Positions 1-6,556 of a stretch of DNA of 6,886 bases are shown one piece after another (within the stretch, counting starts at the first letter, position 1; each line of letters opens with the position of its first letter). The translations under genes and the position numbers were made by a program. Source of the stretch: Verrucomicrobiales bacterium (lineage in GTDB: Bacteria > Verrucomicrobiota > Verrucomicrobiia > Verrucomicrobiales > SKLO01); contig SKLO01000411.1 of NCBI GenBank assembly GCA_007123195.1, positions 1 to 6,886 of the forward strand, read 5' to 3'. Below the pieces are notes generated by a model, which saw nothing but the letters and a program-made list of their open reading frames with translations, searched no databases and was not told the DNA's origin.

Positions 1-1986
1 CAGGTCGGTGGGATCAATTGACAGACGATCCGCCAGCGGCCGCGCCTGCATGTCGGCAACATTGAGCGCCAGCACCACCAGAGCGCCCGGGGTCGGCCCG
101 ATCCGCTCCAACGGAATTTCGGCCTCCCATCTCGCGCTGGCGCCGGGCTCGGGGAGCAGGGCGCCGGAGTATTCATAGTCGGAACGGGTCAACGATACCC
201 GAGGCATGCCGCTGACCGGGGCATATGCCAGCACTTCCGCCTGCTCCAGCGGCACGCCCTCAGCCTGCCACGCCACGTAAATCCCATGCGCCGGCTGACC
301 GGAGGGCGGCAACATGGCGTAACCACGCAAATCCAGGTGACCGCTGTCATCCACCCTCGCCATCAGCCAGCCGGCCCGTCGTCGATTGAGATCGCTGCGC
401 ATCCGGAAGTTTGTCACCGCCATGGATTCAAAAATTCCCGCCTTCAGCCAACCTTGATCGATCAGGAACTCCGCCTGACGGCGCAGGAAATTCGGGTCGG
501 CATCGACCCGGCGAAGGTCCTGGGAATCAGTGAACTCGATGTGCATCAGGGCGCTGAGCGCCTGCAGCCGGGTGGTGCGCCAGTGGTCCATCAGCTGGAC
601 ACCTACCAGCCATTGGTGGACCGAATGGGACAACTGCACCCCCGCCAGGATGGCGGCGACCGGGAGCCAGCGGGTATGGCGGCAGAGCATCGGTCCTGGT
701 GGATTGGCATCCGGGGACCCGGGAGCTGATTGCGCGGCCCGGAGCGCCTCGGGACAGCGGCCGCACAGGGTCAGAATCATGCCGATCACCCCTATCCACG
801 CCATGGTGGCGAGGGTTACGTAACGACTCTTCACCGCCACCCAGGTCACATCGATCACGGTGGTGCGCGAGGCGGCCACCGCCAGCACGGCCAGGCAGCC
901 GAACGCGCCGATGGCCAGGAACGGCAGCGCCCGTCGTCGGCGGACCGGCGACGCCCGCAGCCACGCCAGTTTCAGCACCAGGAACACCGCCAGCAGACCG
1001 ACGCCCAGCCACAGGGCCACCGGCCGCGGATCGAGGCCAGGCAGGCGCGCCAACGGCGCCCCAAGCATGGCCACCGCAGTGCCGATCACGTCCATCGGCG
1101 CGGCCAGAAACTCCTGCAGGCTCATCACTCCGGGTGCCTTTTGTCCGGTCGGGGTGAAGTAGGCGTGAGCCGGGTGGCTCATGCTTACCAGGTCGGTAAA
1201 GTAGCGCCACCACACCAACGCGGTCAGTCCCGCCCAACCGGAGCCCCAGGCCAGGCCGCGGCGCCAACCCGACCAGCGGCTGTCGGCGGCGGAGATCGCC
1301 ACCAGCGGCAGCGCCACCACCCAGGTCAGCAGGCCGTGGCCGAACGAGTAGGTCGCCAGCCAGCAGCACCCCGCGGCCAGCGCCGCGCGCCACCAGGGCA
1401 GGCCGCGCCCCCGTGAATCGCCCGCCGGCTCCTGGCCGGGCGCCAGCAGCAAGGCCGTGGCCACCAGCATCGGGATCGGAAATACGAATGCGAATTGAAT
1501 CGCCCACAGCAGGTTCTGGAACTGCATCGGGGAAAACAGCAGCAGCGCGATGCTGAACAGGGCCAGCCATCGCGCCCACGGTCCGGCGCCGCTCCGGTGC
1601 ACCAGCCAGGTCAGGCCGGCCGCCGCCAGCAGCAACAAGCCGACGATGGCGAACTGCTCGGCGCGGAGGTCGCCCGGCCACCATTTGGTGCCGGCCAGCA
1701 CCAACAGCCGCTGGGTCAGGATCCGGTGGTTGATGTGGGCCGCGGTCAGGTCCGACCACGTCAACTCGCCGGCGGCATACTTCTGCAACAGGGGTCCCCG
1801 CTCCCATTCGTCCCACATGGGCGTGTGGCCGGCATGCTCGTCCACCAACAGCAGGCACAACAGGGCCGGCAGCAGCAAGGCGCTAAGCAGAAAGGCAACG
1901 GCCCCGAGCCGACGCAGCCACGAGGGCGGGGCCTTGGCTTCGGGCGCCTCATCTGCTGACGGCAACCGGTTCTGGAGGGCGTTCAC
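1..1986 (-). CDS. Polytopic membrane protein, GT-C glycosyltransferase-like (C-terminus beyond window)
   Basis: The frame is open for 662 codons from GTG at 1986 to the left edge. An in-frame TAA lies a few codons upstream, so the start is this GTG or the TTG just before it at 1989; neither has a good ribosome site. The N-terminal tail of about 26 residues is followed by roughly ten hydrophobic segments near residues 27-49, 111-129, 137-152, 161-181, 201-233, 245-260, 321-341, 353-372, 390-408 and 438-455. After the first helix comes an acidic DEW (59-61) and then AAHINHR (82-88). An SRY (387-389) opens a late helix. This order (WDEW, HxNHR, SRY) matches a family of uncharacterised bacterial membrane proteins I recall, and an acidic first loop is typical of GT-C glycosyltransferases that use lipid-linked sugars. 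Residues from about 460 form a soluble, probably periplasmic domain with a beta-rich part from about 540. Membrane topology is firm; enzymatic activity is inference. A 443-codon ORF in another minus frame is its shadow. Confidence 0.8.
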   Translation of the reverse strand, partial: MNALQNRLPSADEAPEAKAPPSWLRRLGAVAFLLSALLLPALLCLLLVDEHAGHTPMWDEWERGPLLQKYAAGELTWSDLTAAHINHRILTQRLLVLAGTKWWPGDLRAEQFAIVGLLLLAAAGLTWLVHRSGAGPWARWLALFSIALLLFSPMQFQNLLWAIQFAFVFPIPMLVATALLLAPGQEPAGDSRGRGLPWWRAALAAGCCWLATYSFGHGLLTWVVALPLVAISAADSRWSGWRRGLAWGSGWAGLTALVWWRYFTDLVSMSHPAHAYFTPTGQKAPGVMSLQEFLAAPMDVIGTAVAMLGAPLARLPGLDPRPVALWLGVGLLAVFLVLKLAWLRASPVRRRRALPFLAIGAFGCLAVLAVAASRTTVIDVTWVAVKSRYVTLATMAWIGVIGMILTLCGRCPEALRAAQSAPGSPDANPPGPMLCRHTRWLPVAAILAGVQLSHSVHQWLVGVQLMDHWRTTRLQALSALMHIEFTDSQDLRRVDADPNFLRRQAEFLIDQGWLKAGIFESMAVTNFRMRSDLNRRRAGWLMARVDDSGHLDLRGYAMLPPSGQPAHGIYVAWQAEGVPLEQAEVLAYAPVSGMPRVSLTRSDYEYSGALLPEPGASARWEAEIPLERIGPTPGALVVLALNVADMQARPLADRLSIDPTDL

Positions 1987-2003
1987 CAAAAGGGAATGCC
2001 TTG

Positions 2004-2032
2004 GTTAAACCACAGGCCCCGGCCACTCGCAA
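2004..2032 (-). promoter_or_regulatory. Candidate sigma-70 promoter for the GT-C-like membrane protein
   Basis: On the minus strand TTGCGA (2032-2027) is followed after 17 bases by TTTAAC (2009-2004). Each hexamer matches the consensus at four of six positions, and TGG directly before the -10 gives an extended -10. Transcription would begin near 1997, leaving only about ten untranslated bases before the GTG at 1986. That fits the lack of a clear Shine-Dalgarno site. No expression evidence is available. Confidence 0.4.
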
Positions 2033-2034
2033 CC

Positions 2035-2050
2035 GCGATTACGCGATTAC
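2035..2050. repeat. Tandem octamer GCGATTAC x2 next to the candidate promoter
   Basis: GCGATTAC occurs twice head to tail, ending just upstream of the -35 of the candidate promoter read on the minus strand. Within it, CGCG-ATTA-CGCG has palindromic ends. The position directly upstream of a -35 suits an activator site, but no known binding motif is recognised and chance cannot be excluded for two copies. Confidence 0.4.
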
Positions 2051-2051
2051 G

Positions 2052-2081
2052 AAAAGCCCGCCTCCCCCAGGCCTTGCGGGC
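2052..2081 (-). terminator. Weak candidate intrinsic terminator downstream of the apbE operon
   Basis: Reading the minus strand, GCCCGC (2081-2076) can pair with GCGGGC (2061-2056) across a 14-base loop and is followed by TTTT (2055-2052). An alternative inner stem GCCT/AGGC with a GGGGG loop overlaps it. The stem is all G/C but only six pairs long and the U tract is short. It lies about 400 bases after the apbE stop and just before the next promoter, which is a sensible place for an operon end. It coincides with repeat copy A. Confidence 0.3.
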
Positions 2082-2090
2082 GCTGCGACC
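2058..2090. repeat. 33-bp imperfect direct repeat, copy A
   Basis: This 33-base unit matches 2207-2239 at 29 of 33 positions (by eye), in the same orientation. Shared blocks include CCGCCTC, CCCAGGCCT, GCGGGCGC and CGACC. The copies start 149 bases apart, which is not a multiple of three, so they cannot be a repeat within one reading frame. It looks like an intergenic repetitive element; the family is not recognised. Confidence 0.7.
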
Positions 2091-2155
2091 CACGCCCATG
2101 ATCCCGCCACCTGCCTCCCAACCAACCGAGATCAGGCCCGGCAAGTCCGATTTCG

Positions 2156-2176
2156 ACAAAATGTCTGACACTTTGT
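2156..2176. repeat. 21-bp palindrome between the two 33-bp repeats
   Basis: Two ten-base arms, ACAAAATGTC and GACACTTTGT, flank a central T. They are complementary except for one mismatch at the sixth base of each arm. The dyad lies between the two 33-bp repeat copies. It could be an operator or part of a dispersed intergenic repeat. GTGTCAGACA-like palindromes are, from memory and unverified, frequent in some bacterial intergenic repeats. Confidence 0.65.
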
Positions 2177-2206
2177 ACTCCAGCCGCCACGACACCGCGT
2201 GCCGCA

Positions 2207-2239
2207 CCGCCTCACCCAGGCCTCGCGGGCGCAACGACC
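2207..2239. repeat. 33-bp imperfect direct repeat, copy B
   Basis: This is the partner of copy A at 2058-2090, with four mismatches over 33 bases. Unlike copy A it does not form the six-pair GCCCGC/GCGGGC stem, so the conserved property is the sequence rather than that hairpin. It is followed by GTAGGTTGAGCTC and a short GCTC/GAGC hairpin (about 2249-2263), which may belong to the same element. Confidence 0.7.
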
Positions 2240-2385
2240 GTAGGTTGAGCTCTTTCTTCGAGCCGGATGCTGCGCACGGCTCCCGACTCGATCGAGCGCA
2301 GCAGCGCCGGATAGCTCCCATCCGCCAGGCGCGCCGGCGGCGGGCCGTGCAACGCCAGGGTTTCCTCCCACTGACGACGTTCCAT
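2212..2385 (-). CDS. Doubtful small hypothetical ORF downstream of apbE
   Basis: An ATG at 2385 opens a 57-residue frame on the minus strand, ending at TGA in 2212-2214. The same frame could start at a TTG at 2499, giving 95 residues and overlapping the apbE stop by about 20 bases. The product begins MERRQWEETL, has a PPARLADGSYPALL stretch (about 16-29) and an alternating charged end. I recognise no family. For it: same strand and spacing as a third operon gene, and high third-position GC. Against it: no clear ribosome site, and the last residues lie inside repeat copy B. It may be a remnant or a chance frame. Confidence 0.22.
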   Translation of the reverse strand: MERRQWEETLALHGPPPARLADGSYPALLRSIESGAVRSIRLEERAQPTVVAPARPG

Positions 2386-2479
2386 GGCCTGGCGAACCCG
2401 CTCCCGCTCGCAAGGAACATGACCTGGAAATCTGCTTGCCGGGGGAGCGATGATCAGGGCGAAAACAAGCCCGCCGAAA

Positions 2480-3619
2480 TCACGGCTCGACCGGCTCAAA
2501 CCACCAGACCTGGCAGCCGCGTCGATCGAGATGGTCGGCCATGGCGGGCGGCAGGTCGGGGCCGGTGACGTTGAGCGCGGTGGCCAGGGCGTCGGCCTCG
2601 GTGGCGGTGGGCGCGATCACGATGACCGCCTGCTCATGGCCGAGGCCAAGCCCGGTGCGCGGGTCGATGATGTGGCTGTAACGCCGGCCCTCATGCTCGA
2701 AAAACTGCTGCCGGTCGCCGGAGGTGGAGACCGCCTTGCCGGCCAACCGGACGTCGGGTTCAAACCGGTCCGCCGCCCCGGCAGTGGCCACCACCCGGAA
2801 TCCGCGCCCCGGCCCCGGCCCCGGCCCTGCGTCATCCCCTTCCCCGCTCGCCGCCACGGCCTCCGGCCCGACCCGGCCAAAAGGCGCCAGCTTGACCGGC
2901 CAACCATCCTCCCCCGGGGGCGGCCGGCCGAGTCGCAGGTCGCCGGCAGCGGCCACCGCGGCGCGGTCGAACCCGTGCCCGGCCAGTAGCTCCAGCATCG
3001 CATCGGCGGCGTAGCCCTTGCCGATGCCGCCGAGGTCGAGCCTGAGGTCGTCGCGCCCCAGCACCACAGCCGTGCGACCGGCTTCCCCGACCCAGGTCAG
3101 GTGGCGCCAACCGGTGCGTTCCATGGCGTGCGTCAGCCGGTCGGCGGTCGGCGGCGCGCCCTGCCGGCGGGCGCGGCGCCACAGCAGCGACAGGTGCCCG
3201 ACCGTGGGATCGAACGCCCCGTCGGACAGCTCGGCCATGCGCAGCGCCTGCTGGAGCAGCGGCGCCAGGTGCTCGCCGAGTTCCAGCGGTTGGCCCACAG
3301 GTCGGGAGGTCAACAGGGTCAGCTCGCTGTCGGCGCGGTAGTCGGAGGCGGCCTGCTCGATGCGCTCGGCCAGGTCCCAGGCCAGATCCATCGCCCGGAC
3401 GGCGCGCGCGCGATCGTCCGCGCTGTCGGCATGATGCAGCTGAATCGTGAACCGCGTGCCCATCAGCGGGCGTTGCTGCTGCAGCAAGGCCGAGCGCTGA
3501 CCGCCTTTGCCGTCGGCGCCGTGAGCGGCCTCGTCAGCGCCTGCCGTGCCGATGCCGATCGACAGCGCCGCGCCCGTCACCGCCGCCAACCATCGAGGGG
3601 CCGCTCGACCGTGGTTCAC
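2480..3619 (-). CDS. apbE: FAD:protein FMN transferase (ApbE)
   Basis: ApbE transfers FMN from FAD to a Thr/Ser of exported flavoproteins, working in the periplasm with Mg2+. The 379-residue product is slightly longer than usual. A Sec-type signal peptide ends near residue 28 (TAGA-D). Family motifs follow in order: MGTRFTI (53-59), SDGAFDPTVG (132-141), DLGGIGKGYAAD (195-206), AAGDLR (224-229), KAVSTSGD (295-302), HIIDPRTG (316-323) and DALAT (343-347), whose Asp and Thr match the Mg2+ ligands known in the family. All expected motifs are present, so it should be active. A Gly/Pro-rich insert at about 257-272 comes from a GGCCCC repeat. The start is GTG at 3619, overlapping the upstream stop as GTGA, with GGAG five bases before it (3628-3625), which indicates translational coupling to the haem/FGE-like gene. 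Its flavoprotein target is not evident in this window. Confidence 0.95.
   Translation of the reverse strand: MNHGRAAPRWLAAVTGAALSIGIGTAGADEAAHGADGKGGQRSALLQQQRPLMGTRFTIQLHHADSADDRARAVRAMDLAWDLAERIEQAASDYRADSELTLLTSRPVGQPLELGEHLAPLLQQALRMAELSDGAFDPTVGHLSLLWRRARRQGAPPTADRLTHAMERTGWRHLTWVGEAGRTAVVLGRDDLRLDLGGIGKGYAADAMLELLAGHGFDRAAVAAAGDLRLGRPPPGEDGWPVKLAPFGRVGPEAVAASGEGDDAGPGPGPGRGFRVVATAGAADRFEPDVRLAGKAVSTSGDRQQFFEHEGRRYSHIIDPRTGLGLGHEQAVIVIAPTATEADALATALNVTGPDLPPAMADHLDRRGCQVWWFEPVEP
2807..2827. repeat. GGCCCC hexamer microsatellite inside apbE
   Basis: About three and a half tandem GGCCCC units lie in the apbE reading frame and encode the alternating Pro-Gly run at residues about 265-271. 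Six-base units keep the frame, so copy-number change would only lengthen or shorten a surface loop between conserved motifs. Confidence 0.75.
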
Positions 3620-5496
3620 GGCTGCTCCAGTTCAGTGACGGTCTCCCTCAATCCGGCCTCGCTGTTCCAGATTTCATACATCTCCTCGGGGGTCGGGATT
3701 TCCAGCGGCCGCACAATGCGGAAGCCCAGCCAGGGGGCATCGGTGTGATACCAAATGCTCTTGGGCAACTGCGGGTCCTGTTGTTTCCAAGCCGGGCGCG
3801 AATAGCGACGGGCGGCGGACCGGAGTTGCTCGGGGTCGTCGTCGAAATGACCGCCCCGGACCGAGCGCGGATACATGGTGTCACCGCGCGCCCATGGAGC
3901 GGGCACCGGGCCGTTGGCCTGTTCCGCCAGCCGGGCATGAAAGTCGGGCTGGTAGAAATCGAGCACCCATTCGGCGACGTTGCCGTGCATGTCGTGCAGG
4001 CCCCAGGCGTTGGGCAATTTTTGCCCCACACGCGAATACGCCGGCTCGCCGGTGGTGCCGACCGAGTTGTCATAATACCAGGCGTAGTCGCCCAGTTTTG
4101 ACGCGTCGTCGCCGAACGAAAATCGTGTGGTGCTGCCGGCGCGGGCGGCGTATTCCCATTCGGCCTCGGTGGGCAGCCGATAGAAATGCCCGGTCTGAAT
4201 GCTCAGCCACTGGGTGTATTTCAGCGCCGCGTGCTGGGTCATGCCGATCGCCGGATGGTCGTTGTCCCGGCCCATGCCGAAGTCCATCGGGATGTATTCG
4301 GTGGTGGGCTGGCTGACCAACTGGATCGGCTCGGCGTCTTCCGGCACCGGGAGCCGGGAGCCGTCCTTGTTGCGCGCGTCGCCATCGGTCTGGAACGGCA
4401 GGTATTCGCCCCAGGTGACCTCGTATTTGCCCATCCAGAAGGGCGGGATGGCGACCTCGACCTGCGGTCCCTCGTCGTCCCCGCGGCCGGGTTCGTCATC
4501 CGGCGAGCCCAGCATGAAGGTGCCGCCAGGGATGGCGATCATGGTGTATTCGGCCCCGGTGAGCGGCACCGAAATGTTGTAATCCTCCATCTGGTCCTCG
4601 GTAGTCACCTTTCGGGCCTCGACGATCCTTTCGTAGATCTGGTGGATCAAATCGATGTTGTCCGGGTTGGTGTCCTCGGTGGGGCGTTCCTTGGCCTCAA
4701 GCACGAGGTCCTCCGGCCACACGGCTCCCTGATTGATCCACAGCCGGAATTTCTCGATCGCCTCCTCGTCCAGCGGGCCGCCGGCGTTGCGCGGCGGCAT
4801 CAACTCGTTGTCCCCGGCCTCGAGCGTGGTGAGGATGAACGACAGGCTGTCCTCGGCATCGAACGGGATGATGCTGGGGCCGTCGTAACCGGTGGTCAGT
4901 GCGGCCAGGCGGGTCGACAAGTCGACGTCGCCGTCCATTTTCTCGGCATTGTGGCAGGACACGCAATACATTTCCAGGATCGGCTGGATATCGCTCTCGA
5001 AGTGCATCCGCGGCTGGGTTTCCAGCACCACGTCCTCAGGCCACTCGGCGCCCTCGTTGATCCAGCGCTTGAGCAGGTCCTTCTGCTCCTGCGACAGCGC
5101 CCCCTCTTTGGGCGGCGGCATCATCAATTCGTCGTCTTCAGGCAGCGTGGTGGAGACGAACAGGCCCGACTCATCGGCGTCGCCCGGGGTCAGGGCCGGT
5201 CCCAGTTCGCCGTCCGGCGACTCCAGACAGGCCGCCAGGGTGTCGAGCCGGATCCGGCCCTTGGCATCGCTTTCCTGATGGCAGTTGACGCAGGCAGCCT
5301 CGAGGATCGGCTTGATGTGACGGGCAAACTCGATGTCCTCGACCACCGGCATCCGCGGCTCGTCATCGGCCCCGGCCGCCGTCGTCAGGGCCAGACCAAG
5401 AAACGTCAGACCGGCCACGACGGTGGCGCCGGAGCGGCAGGAAAATGGAGTGCGGAAAACGCAAGGGCTCATGGTAGAATGAAAGCCGATGAGCAT
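3616..5496 (-). CDS. Secreted di-haem PSCyt1 / FGE-like (SUMF1) fusion protein
   Basis: The product is 626 residues with a signal peptide ending near residue 43 (AAGA-DD). Two tandem planctomycete-type cytochrome c domains follow. The first (about 55-158) has CVNCH (69-73) and candidate Met ligands in ELMMPPP (125-126). The second (about 165-268) has CVSCH (178-182) and ELMPP (Met233). Each ends with a WINxGAxWPEDxVLE-type helix, suggesting internal duplication. After a linker, an FGE/SUMF1 fold spans about 315-597: IPGGTFMLGS, FWMGKYEVTW, RLPTEAEWEYAARAG (440-454), WGLHDMHGNVAEW (498-510), SVRGGHF and LGFRIVRP. There is no cysteine after residue 182, so the Cys pair of true formylglycine-generating enzyme is absent and this domain cannot use that chemistry; binding, or another non-haem-iron activity, is possible. 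The start is ATG at 5496, or ATG codon 9 at 5472, which gives a more typical signal peptide. It heads an operon with apbE. Confidence 0.92.
   Translation of the reverse strand: MLIGFHSTMSPCVFRTPFSCRSGATVVAGLTFLGLALTTAAGADDEPRMPVVEDIEFARHIKPILEAACVNCHQESDAKGRIRLDTLAACLESPDGELGPALTPGDADESGLFVSTTLPEDDELMMPPPKEGALSQEQKDLLKRWINEGAEWPEDVVLETQPRMHFESDIQPILEMYCVSCHNAEKMDGDVDLSTRLAALTTGYDGPSIIPFDAEDSLSFILTTLEAGDNELMPPRNAGGPLDEEAIEKFRLWINQGAVWPEDLVLEAKERPTEDTNPDNIDLIHQIYERIVEARKVTTEDQMEDYNISVPLTGAEYTMIAIPGGTFMLGSPDDEPGRGDDEGPQVEVAIPPFWMGKYEVTWGEYLPFQTDGDARNKDGSRLPVPEDAEPIQLVSQPTTEYIPMDFGMGRDNDHPAIGMTQHAALKYTQWLSIQTGHFYRLPTEAEWEYAARAGSTTRFSFGDDASKLGDYAWYYDNSVGTTGEPAYSRVGQKLPNAWGLHDMHGNVAEWVLDFYQPDFHARLAEQANGPVPAPWARGDTMYPRSVRGGHFDDDPEQLRSAARRYSRPAWKQQDPQLPKSIWYHTDAPWLGFRIVRPLEIPTPEEMYEIWNSEAGLRETVTELEQP
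3620..3628 (-). promoter_or_regulatory. Ribosome binding site of apbE inside the upstream gene
   Basis: On the minus strand GGAG (3628-3625) precedes the GTG at 3619 by five bases and lies within the last codons of the haem/FGE-like gene. With the GTGA overlap it supports the GTG start and coupled translation. Confidence 0.7.
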
Positions 5497-5539
5497 ACAT
5501 CAGCCGGAGAATGGCCGCCAGTAAAAGTCGGTTCGATGA
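5497..5539. promoter_or_regulatory. Short divergent intergenic region
   Basis: Only 43 bases separate the outermost starts of the minus-strand haem/FGE-like gene and the plus-strand deacetylase. The sequence from about 5521 to 5600 is clearly AT-richer than the flanking genes, so promoter DNA probably extends into the annotated start of the deacetylase. I found no pair of hexamers with proper spacing good enough to call on either strand. Confidence 0.4.
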
Positions 5540-6454
5540 GTGAAATTTCGGGACCATACACAACCAATCGGCAATTCTGTTAAACAACCCTTGTCTGTTT
5601 GGGCCGTCCGACGACGCTGGTTGCACGGTTGGAACGTCGCCGCACCGGCCCTGGGAGCGGGACTCCTGTGGGCGGGCCAGCCCTGGCCGGCGCTGGGCCT
5701 GCTGGGGTCGGCCCACGCCGCCTGGCTGGCGGCCACGGTGTGGCCCAACGCCCGCTGGAGCGGACGAGTGCTGGGCCACCGCGGCGTCACCGCCGCGGCG
5801 TCGCCGGACCAACGCGCGGACCGCACGGCGCCGCCACCACGCCTGTGGCTGACCATCGATGACGGCCCCTGCCGCGCCGATCACCAGGCGTTGCTGAACC
5901 TGCTCGACCAGGCCGGGGTGCGGGTGTCGGCCTTTGTCATCGGCCACCGGGCGGCGGCGGACCCGGCCCTGGTCGACGAGTGGCATGCGGCCGGGCACCG
6001 ACTGGAGAACCATACCTGGAGCCACCGATCCGCCAGCACCTGGTGTGCCGGACCGGGGCGCGCGAGGGATGAGATCGACCGCTGCCAGGATTGGCTGGCC
6101 GGACGCACCGGGCGGTCGCCGTGCTGGTTCCGGGCCCCGGCCGGATTGGCCAATCCGTGGCTGCATGCCGCCGCCGAGCGCCGCGGACTGGCGACGCTGG
6201 CCTGGACGGCGCGCGGCTTGGACGGTATCGCGGGAAGCGACCCCGCGCAGGTGGCGCGCAGAATCCGGCGTCGTTGGCGGCCTGGCGGCATCGTCTTGAT
6301 TCACCAGGGCCTCCGCGGTGGTCGGCAGGGTTCGGCGGCGCCGGAAGTGCTGCGGCGGGTGCTGGAGACCGCGCGGGAGGACGGCTACGAGTGGATGACC
6401 CCGGACCAAGGCCTGCGGCTGCTCGGGCTGGGGGAGCCGGGGCCACCTCAATAA
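5540..6454 (+). CDS. Membrane-anchored polysaccharide deacetylase, NodB-type
   Basis: The product belongs to the carbohydrate esterase 4 family, which removes acetyl groups from N-acetylated sugars using a metal held by Asp-His-His. Two hydrophobic segments (about 32-46 and 50-68) should anchor it in the inner membrane. The NodB domain then shows TIDDGP (105-110, catalytic Asp107 and metal Asp108), NHTWSH (157-162, metal His158 and His162), FRAPAG (197-202), AWTARGLD (221-228) and IVLIHQG (251-257, His255). All catalytic motifs are intact. TWCAGP (167-172) and the two-helix N-terminus match a subfamily I associate with Xanthomonadales. The GTG start at 5540 is the longest option; no ribosome site is seen, and the first 17 residues lie in AT-rich, unlike-family sequence, so the in-frame TTG at 5591 is a serious alternative. 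Its substrate is unknown. Confidence 0.9.
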   Translation: MKFRDHTQPIGNSVKQPLSVWAVRRRWLHGWNVAAPALGAGLLWAGQPWPALGLLGSAHAAWLAATVWPNARWSGRVLGHRGVTAAASPDQRADRTAPPPRLWLTIDDGPCRADHQALLNLLDQAGVRVSAFVIGHRAAADPALVDEWHAAGHRLENHTWSHRSASTWCAGPGRARDEIDRCQDWLAGRTGRSPCWFRAPAGLANPWLHAAAERRGLATLAWTARGLDGIAGSDPAQVARRIRRRWRPGGIVLIHQGLRGGRQGSAAPEVLRRVLETAREDGYEWMTPDQGLRLLGLGEPGPPQ

Positions 6455-6521
6455 GGTGATCAGGCAATGATAGCATGGCCCCAATTTGAATCCGCCACAG
6501 GTTGACTGACATCGGCCAGGA

Positions 6522-6556
6522 TTGACCTTCCTGATATAGGATGTAAAAATTACATC
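6522..6556 (+). promoter_or_regulatory. Candidate promoter and autoregulatory operator of the antitoxin gene
   Basis: A perfect dyad, GATGTAA-AAA-TTACATC (6540-6556), ends on the base before the ATG at 6557. Upstream are an extended -10-like TGATATAGG (6532-6540) and a TTGACC (6522-6527). The TTGACC lies 16 bases before TAAAAA (6544-6549), an alternative -10. Ribbon-helix-helix antitoxins commonly repress their own operon through such dyads at the promoter. No Shine-Dalgarno site can fit, so a leaderless or near-leaderless transcript is likely. Confidence 0.6.

Larger units (their letters stand above)
1990..2479. other. Repeat-bearing intergenic region of about 490 bp
   Basis: Apart from the elements listed separately, this stretch shows no convincing gene. 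A 145-codon minus-strand frame (1983-2420) crosses both repeat copies in different registers and lacks domain-like features. The AT-richer part between about 2140 and 2180 contains the palindrome. The region separates the haem/apbE operon from the GT-C-like gene, both on the minus strand. Confidence 0.6.

Noticed and set aside
527..1858. A 443-codon minus-strand ORF
   Set aside because: Another frame of the same strand is open for all 662 codons and encodes regular membrane helices; this frame gives Arg/Gly/Pro-rich sequence without structure.
1983..2420. A 145-codon minus-strand ORF across the intergenic region
   Set aside because: It runs through both repeat copies in different registers and has no recognisable features or ribosome site.
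2457..2472. GGGC/GCCC hairpin just after apbE as a terminator
   Set aside because: A four-pair stem with no T tract on the coding strand is not meaningful.
4859..4890. DGPS at residues 205-208 of the haem/FGE-like protein as an ApbE flavinylation site
   Set aside because: It matches only the first half of the acceptor consensus; the following residues (IIP) do not fit.
4186..5583. A 465-codon plus-strand ORF
   Set aside because: Antisense to the haem/FGE-like gene, which has clear CxxCH and SUMF1 motifs; the plus frame shows no domain.
6444..6458. CACCT/AGGTG hairpin over the deacetylase stop codon as a terminator
   Set aside because: Only five pairs and no T tract afterwards.
6502..6507. 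TTGACT as the -35 of the antitoxin promoter
   Set aside because: It lies 27 bases from the TATAGG element, too far for a standard promoter spacer.
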